Positions 43,490 to 52,717 of a stretch of 64,000 nucleotides of DNA are shown piece by piece. Numbering within the stretch: position 1 is the first letter of the stretch; each line of letters starts with the position of its first letter. The position numbers and the translations under genes were made by a program. A model generated the notes under the pieces. It ran no database searches, was not told the DNA's origin, and was given only the letters and a program-made list of their open reading frames with translations. This DNA is from Anaerobaca sp964579055 (GTDB taxonomy: Bacteria; Planctomycetota; Phycisphaerae; Sedimentisphaerales; Anaerobacaceae): assembly GCA_964579055.1 (NCBI GenBank), contig CAZOFX010000013.1:22277-86276 (forward strand). The letters run 5' to 3'.

Positions 43490-46297
43490 ATGATTGAGAC
43501 AACAGTATGGGCCCTCCTGAACCTAGTCCTGACGAGCGGCTGGACGACCCACGACAAAACACAGATTCTCTACCTCTCCGGCCAGGGCAAAGACGACCCC
43601 GTGACGTGGGAGTTTTATTGCACCGCCGGACGCAACACCGGGCACTGGACCACGATCGGCGTGCCCTCGAACTGGGAGTTGCAGGGGTTCGGCTCGTACA
43701 ATTACGGCAACGAGCGACGCAAGAGCGACGAGCAGGGCAAGTACCGCCGCAAGTTCACTGTGCCGAATGCCTGGTCAGACAAGCACATCTTCATCGTCTT
43801 CGAGGGCGTGATGACCGACGCGGAGGTGCGGATCAATGGCCGCTCGGCCGGGCCGAAGCACCAAGGGGGCTTCTACCGCTTCAAGTACGAAATCACCGAT
43901 CTGGTCAAGCCAGGCGAGAACCTGCTGGAGGTGGACGTCAGCAAGGTCTCCTCCGACGCCAGCGTCGAGCAGGCCGAGCGGCAGGGCGACTACTGGGTCT
44001 TCGGCGGGATCTACCGCCCCGTCTATCTGGAGGCGGTCCCGGAGCCGTTCATCGAATCGGTCGCCATCGACGCGCAGGCCGATGGCTCATTCCGGGCCGA
44101 TGTGCAGCTCCGCGGGATCGGGCTCTACGATGGCATCGACGCCGCGATTAGAGAGCGTAACGGTGGACTTGTCCCCGTATTCACGTCCGTGGTACCGCTC
44201 ATGCACGATCAAGTCAGTGCCTCGCTGGTGCAGAGAGCGGTGGGGATCAAGCCCTGGACCGCAGAGACACCCTACCTCTACGACGTCGACATCTGGTTGA
44301 CGCGAAGGGACGAGATCGTTCACTCCGTTACACTGACGTTCGGATTTCGCACGGTCGAGGTTCGCCCAGGCAATGGGCTGTACCTCAACGGGCAGAAGAT
44401 CCGGCTCAAAGGCGTCTGCCGGCACAGCTTCTGGCCCGACTCGGGCCGTTGTCTGAGCCGGCAAATCAGCTACGACGACGTCCGCCTGATCAAGTCGATG
44501 AACATGAACGCGGTGCGGATGTCGCACTATCCGCCCGATCCACACTTCCTCGACGCCTGCGACGAGCTGGGCCTGTACGTGCTCGACGAGTTGGCGGGCT
44601 GGCAGAAACCGCCTTACGATACCGAGATCGGCAAGAAGCTGGTCCGGGAGATGGTGACGCGCGACGTCTGCCATCCCTGCATCCTGTTCTGGGACAACGG
44701 CAACGAGGGCGGCTGGAACCGCGAGCTGGACGACCAGTTCGCCCTGTACGATCCGCAGAAGCGGACGGTCCTGCACCCGTGGGAGAACTTCAACGGCATC
44801 GACACCGACCACTACGAGAGCTACGAGAGCACGTTGCGCAAGCTCTCCGGCTCGGCGCTGTTCCTGCCGACGGAATTCCTGCACGGCCTCTACGACGGAG
44901 GTCTCGGCGCCGGATTGAACGACTACTGGAAGGCCACGGTCGCTTCGCCGATGGGCGCCGGCGGCTTCCTCTGGGCGCTGGTGGATGAGGGCGTCGTGCG
45001 GACCGACCGGGACGGCGCGATCGACGTCGCCGGCAATCAGGCCCCCGACGGGATCGTCGGCCCGTACCGCCAGAAAGAGGCGAGCTTCCATACGATCAAG
45101 GAGATATGGTCGCCGATCCAGATCGCGCTGGAGAAGCTGCCGCCCGATTTCGACGGACGGCTGGAATTGGAGAACGGCTATGATTTCACGAACCTGCGCG
45201 ACTGCCGGTTCGAGGTCCGGCTCGCCGAGTTCCCCGGACCGGATGACGGCGCCGACGGACACGAAGCGTTCTTCCAGAGCAGTTTTGCCGGTCCCGATGT
45301 TCCCGCGCATGGCAAGGGCGCGCTCAATCTCGGGTTGCCGGGCAACTGGACGCAGGCGGAGGTGTTGTATCTGACCGCCTTTGATCCGGCAGGCAACGAG
45401 GTCTGGACGTGGTCCTGGTCGGTGCAGGACAACGACTATTACCGCGACAAGTACGTCGCGACACAGGCCGACGAGGCCCCGCGCGTCGAGATCAGCAGCA
45501 CGACAAACGAAATCCACGTGCACGCGGGTCCGCTGATCCTGGCCTTCGCCGGCAACAGCGGGCAGCTCGCCTCGGTCAGCCTGGACGGCAAGCCGATCGC
45601 GTTCGGCCCCGGGCCCCGCCTGATCGGCGGAACGGCGGAGCCTTCGAAAGTCTCGTTTTCCCTCAAGGGCGATGGGGTGGTTCTCAGCGTGACGTACGCG
45701 GGTGATATGGACAGCGTCCTTTGGAACATCTACCCAACCGGCTGGGTCCTGCTGGAATACCAGTACCAGCTCGAAGGGGCGCTCGACGCGTTCGGGATCA
45801 GCTTCGAGTACCCTCACGAACACGTTAAAGGCATCCGCTGGCTCGGACGCGGGCCGTATCGCGTGTGGAAGAATCGCGCCAAAGGCGGCGTGCTCGACGT
45901 CCACCGCAACGCGAACAAAGACCACACGCCTGGCCTGACGTGGGACTTCCCGGAATTCGAGGGCTATTATCGCGACTGGCACTGGGCAGTCCTCGAAACG
46001 GACCAGGCCCCCATCACGATAGTCAACATGAGCGACAACCTGTTCCTCGGGCTCTATCGTCCGGACGATGGTCCCGATCCGAGGACCACGAAACTCGATG
46101 TGCCCGAGACGGGCATCGCCTTTCTGCACGGCATCCCGGCGATCGGGACCAAGTTCCACCCCGCCGAGGCGCTGGGACCGGAAAGCGGCAAGAACATCGC
46201 GTCGGGCAGATACCGTGGCGCGGTCTGGTTTCACTTCGGCGATCCGGATGCGCGCAGGAGGCCGGCCGCCATCCGACCGGATACGGCACGAGATTAA
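43490..46297 (+). CDS. GH2-family glycosidase, divergent type
   Basis: The 935-residue protein has GH2 architecture: N-terminal sugar-binding sandwich (residues about 30-200, with GVPSNWELQGFG and DYWVFGGIYRPVYLE), an immunoglobulin-like domain and a TIM barrel. The acid/base glutamate is probably in DNGNEGGWN (about residue 405) and the nucleophile in FLPTEFLHGLYDGG (about 461). The C-terminal 350 residues resemble a beta-gal small-chain-like sandwich. It differs strongly from the LacZ at 39279. The N-terminus (IETTVWALLNLVLTSGW) is hydrophobic but lacks a positive charge, so export is uncertain. ATG 43490 has GAGAGG nine bases upstream. Substrate unknown. Confidence 0.82.
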   Translation: MIETTVWALLNLVLTSGWTTHDKTQILYLSGQGKDDPVTWEFYCTAGRNTGHWTTIGVPSNWELQGFGSYNYGNERRKSDEQGKYRRKFTVPNAWSDKHIFIVFEGVMTDAEVRINGRSAGPKHQGGFYRFKYEITDLVKPGENLLEVDVSKVSSDASVEQAERQGDYWVFGGIYRPVYLEAVPEPFIESVAIDAQADGSFRADVQLRGIGLYDGIDAAIRERNGGLVPVFTSVVPLMHDQVSASLVQRAVGIKPWTAETPYLYDVDIWLTRRDEIVHSVTLTFGFRTVEVRPGNGLYLNGQKIRLKGVCRHSFWPDSGRCLSRQISYDDVRLIKSMNMNAVRMSHYPPDPHFLDACDELGLYVLDELAGWQKPPYDTEIGKKLVREMVTRDVCHPCILFWDNGNEGGWNRELDDQFALYDPQKRTVLHPWENFNGIDTDHYESYESTLRKLSGSALFLPTEFLHGLYDGGLGAGLNDYWKATVASPMGAGGFLWALVDEGVVRTDRDGAIDVAGNQAPDGIVGPYRQKEASFHTIKEIWSPIQIALEKLPPDFDGRLELENGYDFTNLRDCRFEVRLAEFPGPDDGADGHEAFFQSSFAGPDVPAHGKGALNLGLPGNWTQAEVLYLTAFDPAGNEVWTWSWSVQDNDYYRDKYVATQADEAPRVEISSTTNEIHVHAGPLILAFAGNSGQLASVSLDGKPIAFGPGPRLIGGTAEPSKVSFSLKGDGVVLSVTYAGDMDSVLWNIYPTGWVLLEYQYQLEGALDAFGISFEYPHEHVKGIRWLGRGPYRVWKNRAKGGVLDVHRNANKDHTPGLTWDFPEFEGYYRDWHWAVLETDQAPITIVNMSDNLFLGLYRPDDGPDPRTTKLDVPETGIAFLHGIPAIGTKFHPAEALGPESGKNIASGRYRGAVWFHFGDPDARRRPAAIRPDTARD

Positions 46298-46343
46298 CCA
46301 GGGGAGCAGCCAAGAAAGTCCTGAATCCTTTGTGGGAGGCCAG

Positions 46344-46793
46344 ATGCGGGCGGTCATTCAGCGTGTGTCAGAGGCAAAAGTGGCGGTGCAAGGGAACGCC
46401 GTCGGCCAGATCGGGCCGGGACTGCTGGTCTATCTCGGCGTCGGCAAGGACGACACCGACAAGGATGCCGAGTTCATGGCCGACAAGCTCGTGAACCTGC
46501 GCATCTTCTCCGACGAGGCAGGCAAGATGAACCGCAGCGTGATCGATGTCGGCGGCGCGGTCCTTCTGATCAGCAACTTCACGCTACAAGGCGATTGCCG
46601 CAAGGGCCGCCGGCCCGGCTTCGACGCCGCGGCCCTGCCGGAGACGGCCGAGCCGCTCTACGAAAAGGTCGCCGAGCTGATCGCCCGCAGCGACATCCCC
46701 GTCGCCAAAGGCTCCTTCGGCGCGCACATGCACGTCAGCAGCGTCAACGACGGCCCCGTCACCTTCCTGTTCGACAGCACGCGGCTGTTTTAG
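46344..46793 (+). CDS. dtd: D-aminoacyl-tRNA deacylase
   Basis: The 149-residue enzyme removes D-amino acids and glycine wrongly charged on tRNA. It begins MRAVIQRVSEAKV and contains the near-canonical SNFTLQGDCRKGRRPGFD (usually SQFTL) and the cross-subunit NDGPVTFLFDS with the Gly-Pro motif. Length and motifs are complete. ATG 46344 has GGGAGG four bases upstream. It is 46 bases after the GH2 gene, apparently the last gene of that series, an unusual partner for a tRNA-proofreading enzyme. Confidence 0.95.
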   Translation: MRAVIQRVSEAKVAVQGNAVGQIGPGLLVYLGVGKDDTDKDAEFMADKLVNLRIFSDEAGKMNRSVIDVGGAVLLISNFTLQGDCRKGRRPGFDAAALPETAEPLYEKVAELIARSDIPVAKGSFGAHMHVSSVNDGPVTFLFDSTRLF

Positions 46794-46968
46794 CCCGGCC
46801 GCCGGACCGGCCGCACGTCGGAATCGTCCGCGGAACCGTAAATCGCTGGAGCTCGCACCGCCGTTGGCCGATAGAACACGATAGAGCTTGCCATGGTCGC
46901 GCCGTCAGGGCAATCGAAATAGTGGGGTGTGGCAAGACCATCACGACTTCTTGTCAGGAGTATCGAAA

Positions 46969-47688
46969 ATGAAGAACACGATCACAGCGCTATGTGTATT
47001 GGGCGTTCTGTGCTGGGCCACGAGCGCGTGGGCCCAGGGCAAAGGCAAAGGACGCGCCGAACGACCCGCCAGGACGGAAAAACCCGCCCAGGAGGCCAAG
47101 GCCACCGAGGCACAAGCCAATCAGTCTGCCGAGCAAGCGGCCCAGCAGGCCGAGGCCGCCAAGGGCAAAGCAGCCAAGGACGCTGCCGCCGCCAAGGAAA
47201 AGGCGACCGAGAAGGCCGCACAGGGCAAACAGCAGGCGGAGCGGAAGAGGGCAGGCCAGCAGACCGAAGCCGCCAAGGGCAAGGACCACCAGCAGCAGTT
47301 GCGCGCCTTCGAGGCCCAGCAACAGCGCCACCGCGCCAAGCACATGGAGCGCCAGGCCAGATTGGCCCGGATTCGCGAGCTGGCGGTGCAGAAGGGCGAT
47401 GCGGAGATGATCGCCCGGGTGGACAAGCTGATCGCCAAGGAGCAGCAGGTCCACGAGCGCAAGGGCGTCCGGCTCCAGGAGCAGAAAAGAACGATGATGG
47501 GTTCGCAGTCCGCTGAGGCGCCGACGGTAGAAAGAGCGGCCAAGGGCAAAGGCGCCGGCAAGAGCGGCGTCGATAAGGCCGACCGCCCGGACGACGACGA
47601 GAAGCCCGAAGAGCCCGAGGTCGAGAACGAGACGCAGCAGGCCCCGCCGGTCGAGAATGCCCCGCAGGAGGCTCCGCCTCAGAACTGA
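46969..47688 (+). CDS. Exported Ala/Lys/Gln-rich coiled-coil protein
   Basis: The 239-residue protein has a signal peptide (TITALCVLGVLCWATSAWAQ) and then low-complexity sequence dominated by Ala, Lys, Gln and Glu, with repeated AAKGK and QAE patterns that predict a long helix. The last 60 residues are acidic and proline-rich (DDDEKPEEPEVENETQQAP). I recognise no domain. CAGGAG eight bases before ATG 46969 supports the start. It could be a periplasmic spacer or nucleic-acid/wall-binding protein; no function is claimed. Compositional bias makes homology searches unreliable. Confidence 0.65.
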   Translation: MKNTITALCVLGVLCWATSAWAQGKGKGRAERPARTEKPAQEAKATEAQANQSAEQAAQQAEAAKGKAAKDAAAAKEKATEKAAQGKQQAERKRAGQQTEAAKGKDHQQQLRAFEAQQQRHRAKHMERQARLARIRELAVQKGDAEMIARVDKLIAKEQQVHERKGVRLQEQKRTMMGSQSAEAPTVERAAKGKGAGKSGVDKADRPDDDEKPEEPEVENETQQAPPVENAPQEAPPQN

Positions 47689-47744
47689 GCGGCGGGTCAT
47701 CGCGTGCACCAGTCAGAGAAGATACTGTCTACGGAGATTGAACG

Positions 47745-47960
47745 ATGTTGCGAAAGATCGTTGCTGTTTGGATCGTAGTGTTGGTTTCGCTGAGCTTGGC
47801 CGGCTGCGGCAGCAATGAGCCGTCCGCCCCCGCCGAACCGACCAAGACCGAAGCCGAGTACAAGGCCGAAGCGGACAAGGAGATCACCACCGAGAACGTC
47901 GACGCCGAGCTCGACAAGCTCGAACAGGAAGTCAACCAGGACGCCGGTCAGGAGCCATAG
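47745..47960 (+). CDS. Small lipoprotein
   Basis: The 71-residue product has a lipoprotein signal (VWIVVLVSLSLAGC) followed by a short acidic, Lys/Glu-rich tail (ENVDAELDKLEQEVNQD). The mature peptide of about 50 residues is probably helical and tethered to a membrane. GGAG lies upstream of ATG 47745. It follows the coiled-coil gene by 56 bases and may be coexpressed. No family recognised. Confidence 0.65.
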   Translation: MLRKIVAVWIVVLVSLSLAGCGSNEPSAPAEPTKTEAEYKAEADKEITTENVDAELDKLEQEVNQDAGQEP

Positions 47961-48248
47961 CCACCGGAACCGGCCGGCGAGGATATGGATCGACACCGTT
48001 GGCCTTCTTTCATTCTATCAGCTCCTTCTCTGCTCTCTGCACACCCGCGCCCCATAGACAGCCAACCCTCTGCCGGGGGCGATAGGGCACACGCCCATCG
48101 ACCCGAGGAACACGCCATCGGCTAATCATCCAAGCCAAGTACAGCGTCGCGCGCATGTGGCACGCCCAGCAGCAATTTGTACGCTCTACTGGGAGCGCGA
48201 TCGTCCGTGCGGCGGGATGGTAGCAAGGTCCAAGTGGGGGACCGGCCG

Positions 48249-49619
48249 ATGAATAGCATCCGCCGTCGCAGAGGGGCAACCCTCGTTCTGTGCATGATCT
48301 TCATGGTCGTCCTTCTGGCCTTCGGAGCCAGCCTGGCCGCTCTCTCCGGCGCGAACGTCCAGATGGCGGCCAATCAGCGACGGGCCGCCCGCGCGCTGGC
48401 CGGCGCCGAATCCGGCCTGGAGGCGATGCGCTACTGGCTGAGCTACGTCATGATGGAGGCCACCACGCCGCCGGCGCAGTACTTCGCCACCATCGTCGGC
48501 CAGGTCCAGGGCGAGCTGGCCGATGCGAGCGTCACCAATCTGGTGCTCGCCAGCAACGGGACCGTGCCGGCCGTAGCCATCAATGCCGCGACCGGACAGG
48601 CGTTCACCGCCCAACTGGCCATAAATCCCGGCGATCCGTCCATTCTCGACGTTGCGGTCACCGGTGCTTGCGAGGGGATCCAGCGGACGGTTCGCGTCGG
48701 CTTCGACATCGCGCCGTACCAGCATCCCATCTTCAACTATGGTCTGGCGACCAAGGGTCCGGTGCAATTCCCCAACAACCCGACCACCGGCACGGTCACC
48801 AGCAACTGGGAAGCCGATATCTACGTCGAGAGCTTCAGCGACCTGATCGCGGTCTACGTCGGAGGCAACACGAACTTCGATGGTGACATCAGCATTGGAA
48901 ACCCGGGCGCCGTCGTGGACTTCGCGGGCGACGTGCAGATCGCCGGCGATACGGGCCAGACGGCCATCGACAACCACGTCGAGATCGGCGCCCAGGCCGT
49001 GGAGTTTCCCGAGCCCGACACGAACCGTTTCCTGGCCTACGCCACCGGGCCGGTGGTCGATCCCAACACGATGAACCTGGCCGCGCCGGGCATGACGCTG
49101 GTGAACGCACGGATTCCCGCCGGGACGAACCCGACGTTCGCCGGGACCGTCACCATCCAGGGAGTCCTGTTCATCGAACAGCCGAACGTGGTGACCTTCA
49201 GCAAGAATGTCGTGTTGCAGGGAATCATGGTGGGGGGCGGCGACAACGATTCGACGGCCGGCGGCAATCAGATCAGTATCGCCGGCAACTTCGCCAGCTA
49301 TCCATTCCCGAGCGAGAGCCAGTTCGACGCCCTTCGGCAGGAGCAGGGCACCTCGATTCTCACGCCCGATTTCGATGTGTCCTTCACCGGCAACTACTCC
49401 TCGATCGAGGGAGTCGTCGCCGCCGGCAGCCTGTACTTCAGCGGCAACGCCAGCGCCGTTCTGCACGGTTCGCTGATCAGCTACTCGGGCGATCCGACCG
49501 TGGTCGCAGGCAACGTCTCGCTGACCTTCGACCGCGCCGCCTCCGTCAAGCTCCCTGTCGGCTTCGACACCAAGCGGATTCTGGCCTACAACCCTGCGTC
49601 GTACACCATGGTCTTTTGA
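48249..49619 (+). CDS. PilX-like pilin-related protein
   Basis: The 456-residue protein begins with a basic segment and a prepilin-like start (RRRRG, then ATLVLCMIFMVVLLAFGASL). The family's SGANVQMAANQRRAARALAGAESGLE helix follows; this is the PilX/PilW N-terminal pattern of minor pilins in type II/IV systems. The usual Glu at position +5 of the mature pilin is absent. Residues about 170-456 are beta-rich with repeated aspartate/glycine stretches (FAGDVQIAGDTG, ISIAGNFASYPFP), reminiscent of a beta-helix. A GGGGG tract precedes ATG 48249. No secretion ATPase or other pilin gene is nearby. The 288-base spacer before it shows no clear promoter. Confidence 0.65.
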   Translation: MNSIRRRRGATLVLCMIFMVVLLAFGASLAALSGANVQMAANQRRAARALAGAESGLEAMRYWLSYVMMEATTPPAQYFATIVGQVQGELADASVTNLVLASNGTVPAVAINAATGQAFTAQLAINPGDPSILDVAVTGACEGIQRTVRVGFDIAPYQHPIFNYGLATKGPVQFPNNPTTGTVTSNWEADIYVESFSDLIAVYVGGNTNFDGDISIGNPGAVVDFAGDVQIAGDTGQTAIDNHVEIGAQAVEFPEPDTNRFLAYATGPVVDPNTMNLAAPGMTLVNARIPAGTNPTFAGTVTIQGVLFIEQPNVVTFSKNVVLQGIMVGGGDNDSTAGGNQISIAGNFASYPFPSESQFDALRQEQGTSILTPDFDVSFTGNYSSIEGVVAAGSLYFSGNASAVLHGSLISYSGDPTVVAGNVSLTFDRAASVKLPVGFDTKRILAYNPASYTMVF

Positions 49620-49740
49620 GCCGGGCGCGCACAGGGAACCGCTAAAGTTCCGCCGGCATGTGGCCGATTTCCATGAGCAGGCGTAGTCACGCAACCGTCT
49701 GTTCCTGAACGTCTTTAGGCGGAATTGAGGAGAGAAGACG

Positions 49741-50217
49741 ATGAGACAGGCAACTGCCCTGGCGGCGATTCTCGTCGCCGTCTTCTCCACCGATGTGTGT
49801 GCCAACGACGATCTGGGCGTCGGCGTGATTGTGGGCGAGCCCACCGGCCTGAGCGTCAAGTACTGGCTGGACGACCAGCAGGCCCTCGACGGCGCTGTAG
49901 GCTGGTCGTTCAGCGGGGAGGACTCGTTTCACCTCCACGCGGACTATCTCGTCCACCGATTCGATTTCTTCAAGAACCCCAAAGACGCGGAAGGCCTTGC
50001 GGGAACGGCGTTCTACTACGGCGTCGGGGCCAGACTCAAGGACAAGGACCACGACGACGACACGGCGTTCGGCATCCGCATCCCGCTGGGCATCACGCAC
50101 CTGTTCGCCGACGCGCCGTTTGATCTCTTCGCGGAGATCGTCCCGCTGGTCGACCTGACGCCCGATGTCGATCTGGACCTCAACGTCGCCGTCGGCCTGC
50201 GGTTCTACTTCAGATAG
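49741..50217 (+). CDS. Small outer-membrane beta-barrel-like protein
   Basis: The 158-residue protein has a signal peptide (ATALAAILVAVFSTDVCA) and alternating hydrophobic strands (GVGVIVGEPTGLSVKYWL, AFYYGVGARLKDK, FGIRIPLGITHLF). It ends in the aromatic-rich NVAVGLRFYF expected of an outer-membrane beta-barrel. The pattern resembles DUF3996-type barrels. GGAGAG lies before ATG 49741. A lone gene convergent with aqpZ; function unknown. Confidence 0.65.
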   Translation: MRQATALAAILVAVFSTDVCANDDLGVGVIVGEPTGLSVKYWLDDQQALDGAVGWSFSGEDSFHLHADYLVHRFDFFKNPKDAEGLAGTAFYYGVGARLKDKDHDDDTAFGIRIPLGITHLFADAPFDLFAEIVPLVDLTPDVDLDLNVAVGLRFYFR

Positions 50218-50262
50218 CGACAGACAGGACACGGCGAATCAACGGCCGTCCTGCACATCAGA

Positions 50263-50961
50263 TCAGGCGTCGGTCCTGCCGAGCCACTGATACGCGACCC
50301 CTGCCAGCAGGGCGCCGACGATGGGGGCCGCCCAGAAGAGCCACAGTTGGCTCAAGGCCCAGCCGCCTACGAAGACCGCCGGCCCGGTGCTCCGCGCCGG
50401 GTTCACTGACGTGTTGGTCACGGGAATGCTGATCAGGTGGATGAGGGTCAACATCAGGCCGATGGCGATGGGAGCGAATCCCTGCGGCGCCCGCTTGTCG
50501 GTCGCGCCGAGGATCACCATCAGGAACATGAAGGTCAGGACCAACTCGGCGACGAACGCCGCGAGAAGCGAATAGCCCCCGGGCGAATGCGCGCCGTATC
50601 CGTTGGACGCGAACCCGCCGTCGAGACTGAAGCCCGCTTTACCGCTGGCGATCACGTAGAGGACGGCGCCAGCGGCAATGCCCCCGACGACCTGCGCCAC
50701 GATGTAGGGCAGAAGGTCCGAGCCGGGAAACCGCTTGCCCGCCCACAGGCCGAGCGAGACCGCCGGATTCAGGTGGCAGCCCGAGATGTGCCCGATGGCA
50801 TACGCCATCGTCAGCACCGTCAGCCCGAACGCCAGAGCCACGCCCAGCAGACCGATTCCCAAGTTGGGAAAGGCCGCGGCCAAAACGGCGCTGCCGCAGC
50901 CCCCGAACACGAGCCAGAACGTGCCCATGAATTCCGCAACCGAACGCCTCGCCAGTGACAT
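50263..50961 (-). CDS. aqpZ: Aquaporin Z-type water channel
   Basis: The 232-residue inner-membrane protein has six hydrophobic helices and both NPA half-helices (HLNPAVS at 65-67, SVNPARS at 187-189). The selectivity filter is Phe45, His175, Thr184 and Arg190, at the same spacing as E. coli AqpZ. That combination predicts a water-selective channel, not a glycerol facilitator. ATG 50961 is set by AAAGGAG seven bases upstream; a longer frame to 51021 is not needed. A palindromic repeat (51033-51066) separates it from the DUF11 gene. Confidence 0.95.
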   Translation of the reverse strand: MSLARRSVAEFMGTFWLVFGGCGSAVLAAAFPNLGIGLLGVALAFGLTVLTMAYAIGHISGCHLNPAVSLGLWAGKRFPGSDLLPYIVAQVVGGIAAGAVLYVIASGKAGFSLDGGFASNGYGAHSPGGYSLLAAFVAELVLTFMFLMVILGATDKRAPQGFAPIAIGLMLTLIHLISIPVTNTSVNPARSTGPAVFVGGWALSQLWLFWAAPIVGALLAGVAYQWLGRTDA

Positions 50962-51032
50962 AGAACGACTCCTTTCCTTCTTGCTCGGATAGAACGCGTC
51001 CCGCACGTGTGCCCAACCCACGCCAAACGCCG

Positions 51033-51066
51033 GGTGTAGGGGCGAATTGTGATTCGCCCCTACACC
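51033..51066. repeat. AGGGGCGAAT palindromic repeat, copy 2
   Basis: A perfect 15-base stem: GGTGTAGGGGCGAAT (51033-51047), loop TGTG, and ATTCGCCCCTACACC (51052-51066). It shares the core of the repeat at 39241-39264 and lies between the DUF11 gene's 3' end and the aqpZ promoter region. Confidence 0.85.
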
Positions 51067-51079
51067 GCATGCGACTCTG

Positions 51080-52717
51080 TCAGTACTGCCGCGTAGCTTC
51101 CGTCTCTTCCACGGGACGTCCCAGCTCCTGCGTGTTCATCGTCACGCTGAAGCGGATGTCGCCCGCCCGGAGAGCCTTGACGACCACGCGCCAGGTCGCC
51201 TTCTGCTTCGCCGCCAGAGTAGGCAACGGCGCGAACCGGATCGTCCGGCCTTCCGCGGTGGCCCGCGTCGGACCATCCGAGGAGACGTACTCCTGCGCAT
51301 CTTCGAGCACGCAGGTGATCGTTACGTCGTGATCCACCGCCGAGCCTTGGTTCGTCGCGGTGATGACATACGTCTCCTGTCCGCCTACCTCGATCGGGTC
51401 GGAGATGTCGACCACTTCGAGCAGCACGGCGGCAATCCCCTCGACGCTGGTTCGGGCCGAGGCGGTCACGGCGTCCGCACAGGCTGCCACCGCCGTGACG
51501 GTGTTGACCTGCGGCTCTGCCGTCGTGGGCGTGTAGGTCACACTGAGCGATCGCGAGGCGTTGATCGCCAGCGTGCCCAGTTGCCAGACCACTTTGCCGC
51601 CGGAGACCGTGCCGCCCGTGGAGGCCTGCACTCCCCGCACGCCCGCGGGCAGCGTGTCCTCGACGGTGGTGTTGACCGCCGGCGCGTCACCCTTGTTCGT
51701 GACCGTGATCTGATACGTCAGCGGGCGGCCGAGGAACAGCCGTTCCGGCCCGGTCTTCGTGATCGCCAGCACGGGCTGGTGAACGATCGTCCGTGTTTCT
51801 GCCTCAGCCTTCAAACCACTGGCCGATGTGGCAACGGCCCTGTTGATGTACGTCCCCGTTCTGGCCGCCTTCAGATTGACCGCGAATTTCTTGGACTGTC
51901 CGGCCGCGAGCGTGCCGGCGTCGACCGCGATCTGGTTCTTGCCGTCGGCCGTCTCCAGTCCGGGCGGCAGCGTGTCCAGCACGCGGACGCCCTGGATGTC
52001 ACCGGTTCCACTGTTGGTGACGACGAAGCTGACCGGGATCGGATCGCACAGAATGACTTCCGCGGGCGCCGTCTTGGTCAGCGCCAGCTTCGGCTCGACC
52101 ACCTCGATGTTGGCGCACGTCGGGACCACGAAGTCCACCGTCGCACAGTGCGTGAGGCACTCGGCGCTGGTGGCCATGCCCATAACCCTCATTTCGCGGC
52201 TGGCCTTCGGGTCCAGGGAGCCCAGCGACCAGACCAGGTTCGTGTCACTGGCGCTGGCCGGCGGGTTGGACCCCTGGATTCGGAAGTTCCTCGGCAGACG
52301 TTCCGTCACGACCACCTCGCTGACCATCACGTCGCTGACGTTGGTGGCGCGGATGAGGAACTCGAACGGCGCGTTCAACGCGACCTGGGGCGGAGCCTGC
52401 ACGTCCAGACGAACGGCCCCCTGTGCCGGATACATCTGCGAGGCCACCGACGAGCCGCACCGCCCGCCGGAGGAGGCCCGAGCGCCGGTAGAGTCCTGCG
52501 CCGTCAACCGGGCGGGCGCTGGTGCCGGCGCCGGCGCCACTGTCGTTTGCCGAGCAGGAGCGGGCGCCGGGGCAGGCTGCGGCGCCGGGGCAGGCTGCTG
52601 CGCGGTCGTGGTGCGCCTCGGAGGACCTGTGACTCCGCCTGATGAACAGCCTCCTATTACCAGCGCTGCCACGACCAACAATGTCAGTACCGATCGTACT
52701 GCCGCACGTGATTCCAT
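51080..52717 (-). CDS. DUF11 repeat lipoprotein (OmcB-like)
   Basis: The 545-residue protein has a lipoprotein signal ending in VIGGC, a Pro/Ala/Gln-rich linker (about 30-75), and about four to five DUF11 beta-sandwich repeats. Each repeat carries a signature such as PFEFLIRATNVSDVMVSEV, PVSFVVTNSGTGDIQGV, LTYQITVTNKGDAPAVNT and ETYVITATNQGSAVDHDV. The same repeats build the chlamydial cysteine-rich envelope protein OmcB, and the length is similar. Several cysteines are present (CLTHCATVDFVVPTC). A structural envelope role is likely. ATG 52717 has GGAG seven bases upstream. Confidence 0.8.
   Translation of the reverse strand: MESRAAVRSVLTLLVVAALVIGGCSSGGVTGPPRRTTTAQQPAPAPQPAPAPAPARQTTVAPAPAPAPARLTAQDSTGARASSGGRCGSSVASQMYPAQGAVRLDVQAPPQVALNAPFEFLIRATNVSDVMVSEVVVTERLPRNFRIQGSNPPASASDTNLVWSLGSLDPKASREMRVMGMATSAECLTHCATVDFVVPTCANIEVVEPKLALTKTAPAEVILCDPIPVSFVVTNSGTGDIQGVRVLDTLPPGLETADGKNQIAVDAGTLAAGQSKKFAVNLKAARTGTYINRAVATSASGLKAEAETRTIVHQPVLAITKTGPERLFLGRPLTYQITVTNKGDAPAVNTTVEDTLPAGVRGVQASTGGTVSGGKVVWQLGTLAINASRSLSVTYTPTTAEPQVNTVTAVAACADAVTASARTSVEGIAAVLLEVVDISDPIEVGGQETYVITATNQGSAVDHDVTITCVLEDAQEYVSSDGPTRATAEGRTIRFAPLPTLAAKQKATWRVVVKALRAGDIRFSVTMNTQELGRPVEETEATRQY

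Noticed and set aside
44087..46357. 756-codon open frame opposite the second GH2 gene
   Set aside because: Antisense shadow with biased composition and no domain.
48070..48110. GC-rich partial hairpins upstream of the PilX-like gene considered as a c-di-GMP-type riboswitch
   Set aside because: The conserved tetraloop and receptor sequences of GEMM riboswitches are absent.
48186..49859. 557-codon frame opposite the PilX-like gene
   Set aside because: Antisense shadow. The plus-strand frame has a prepilin-like start and a sensible composition.
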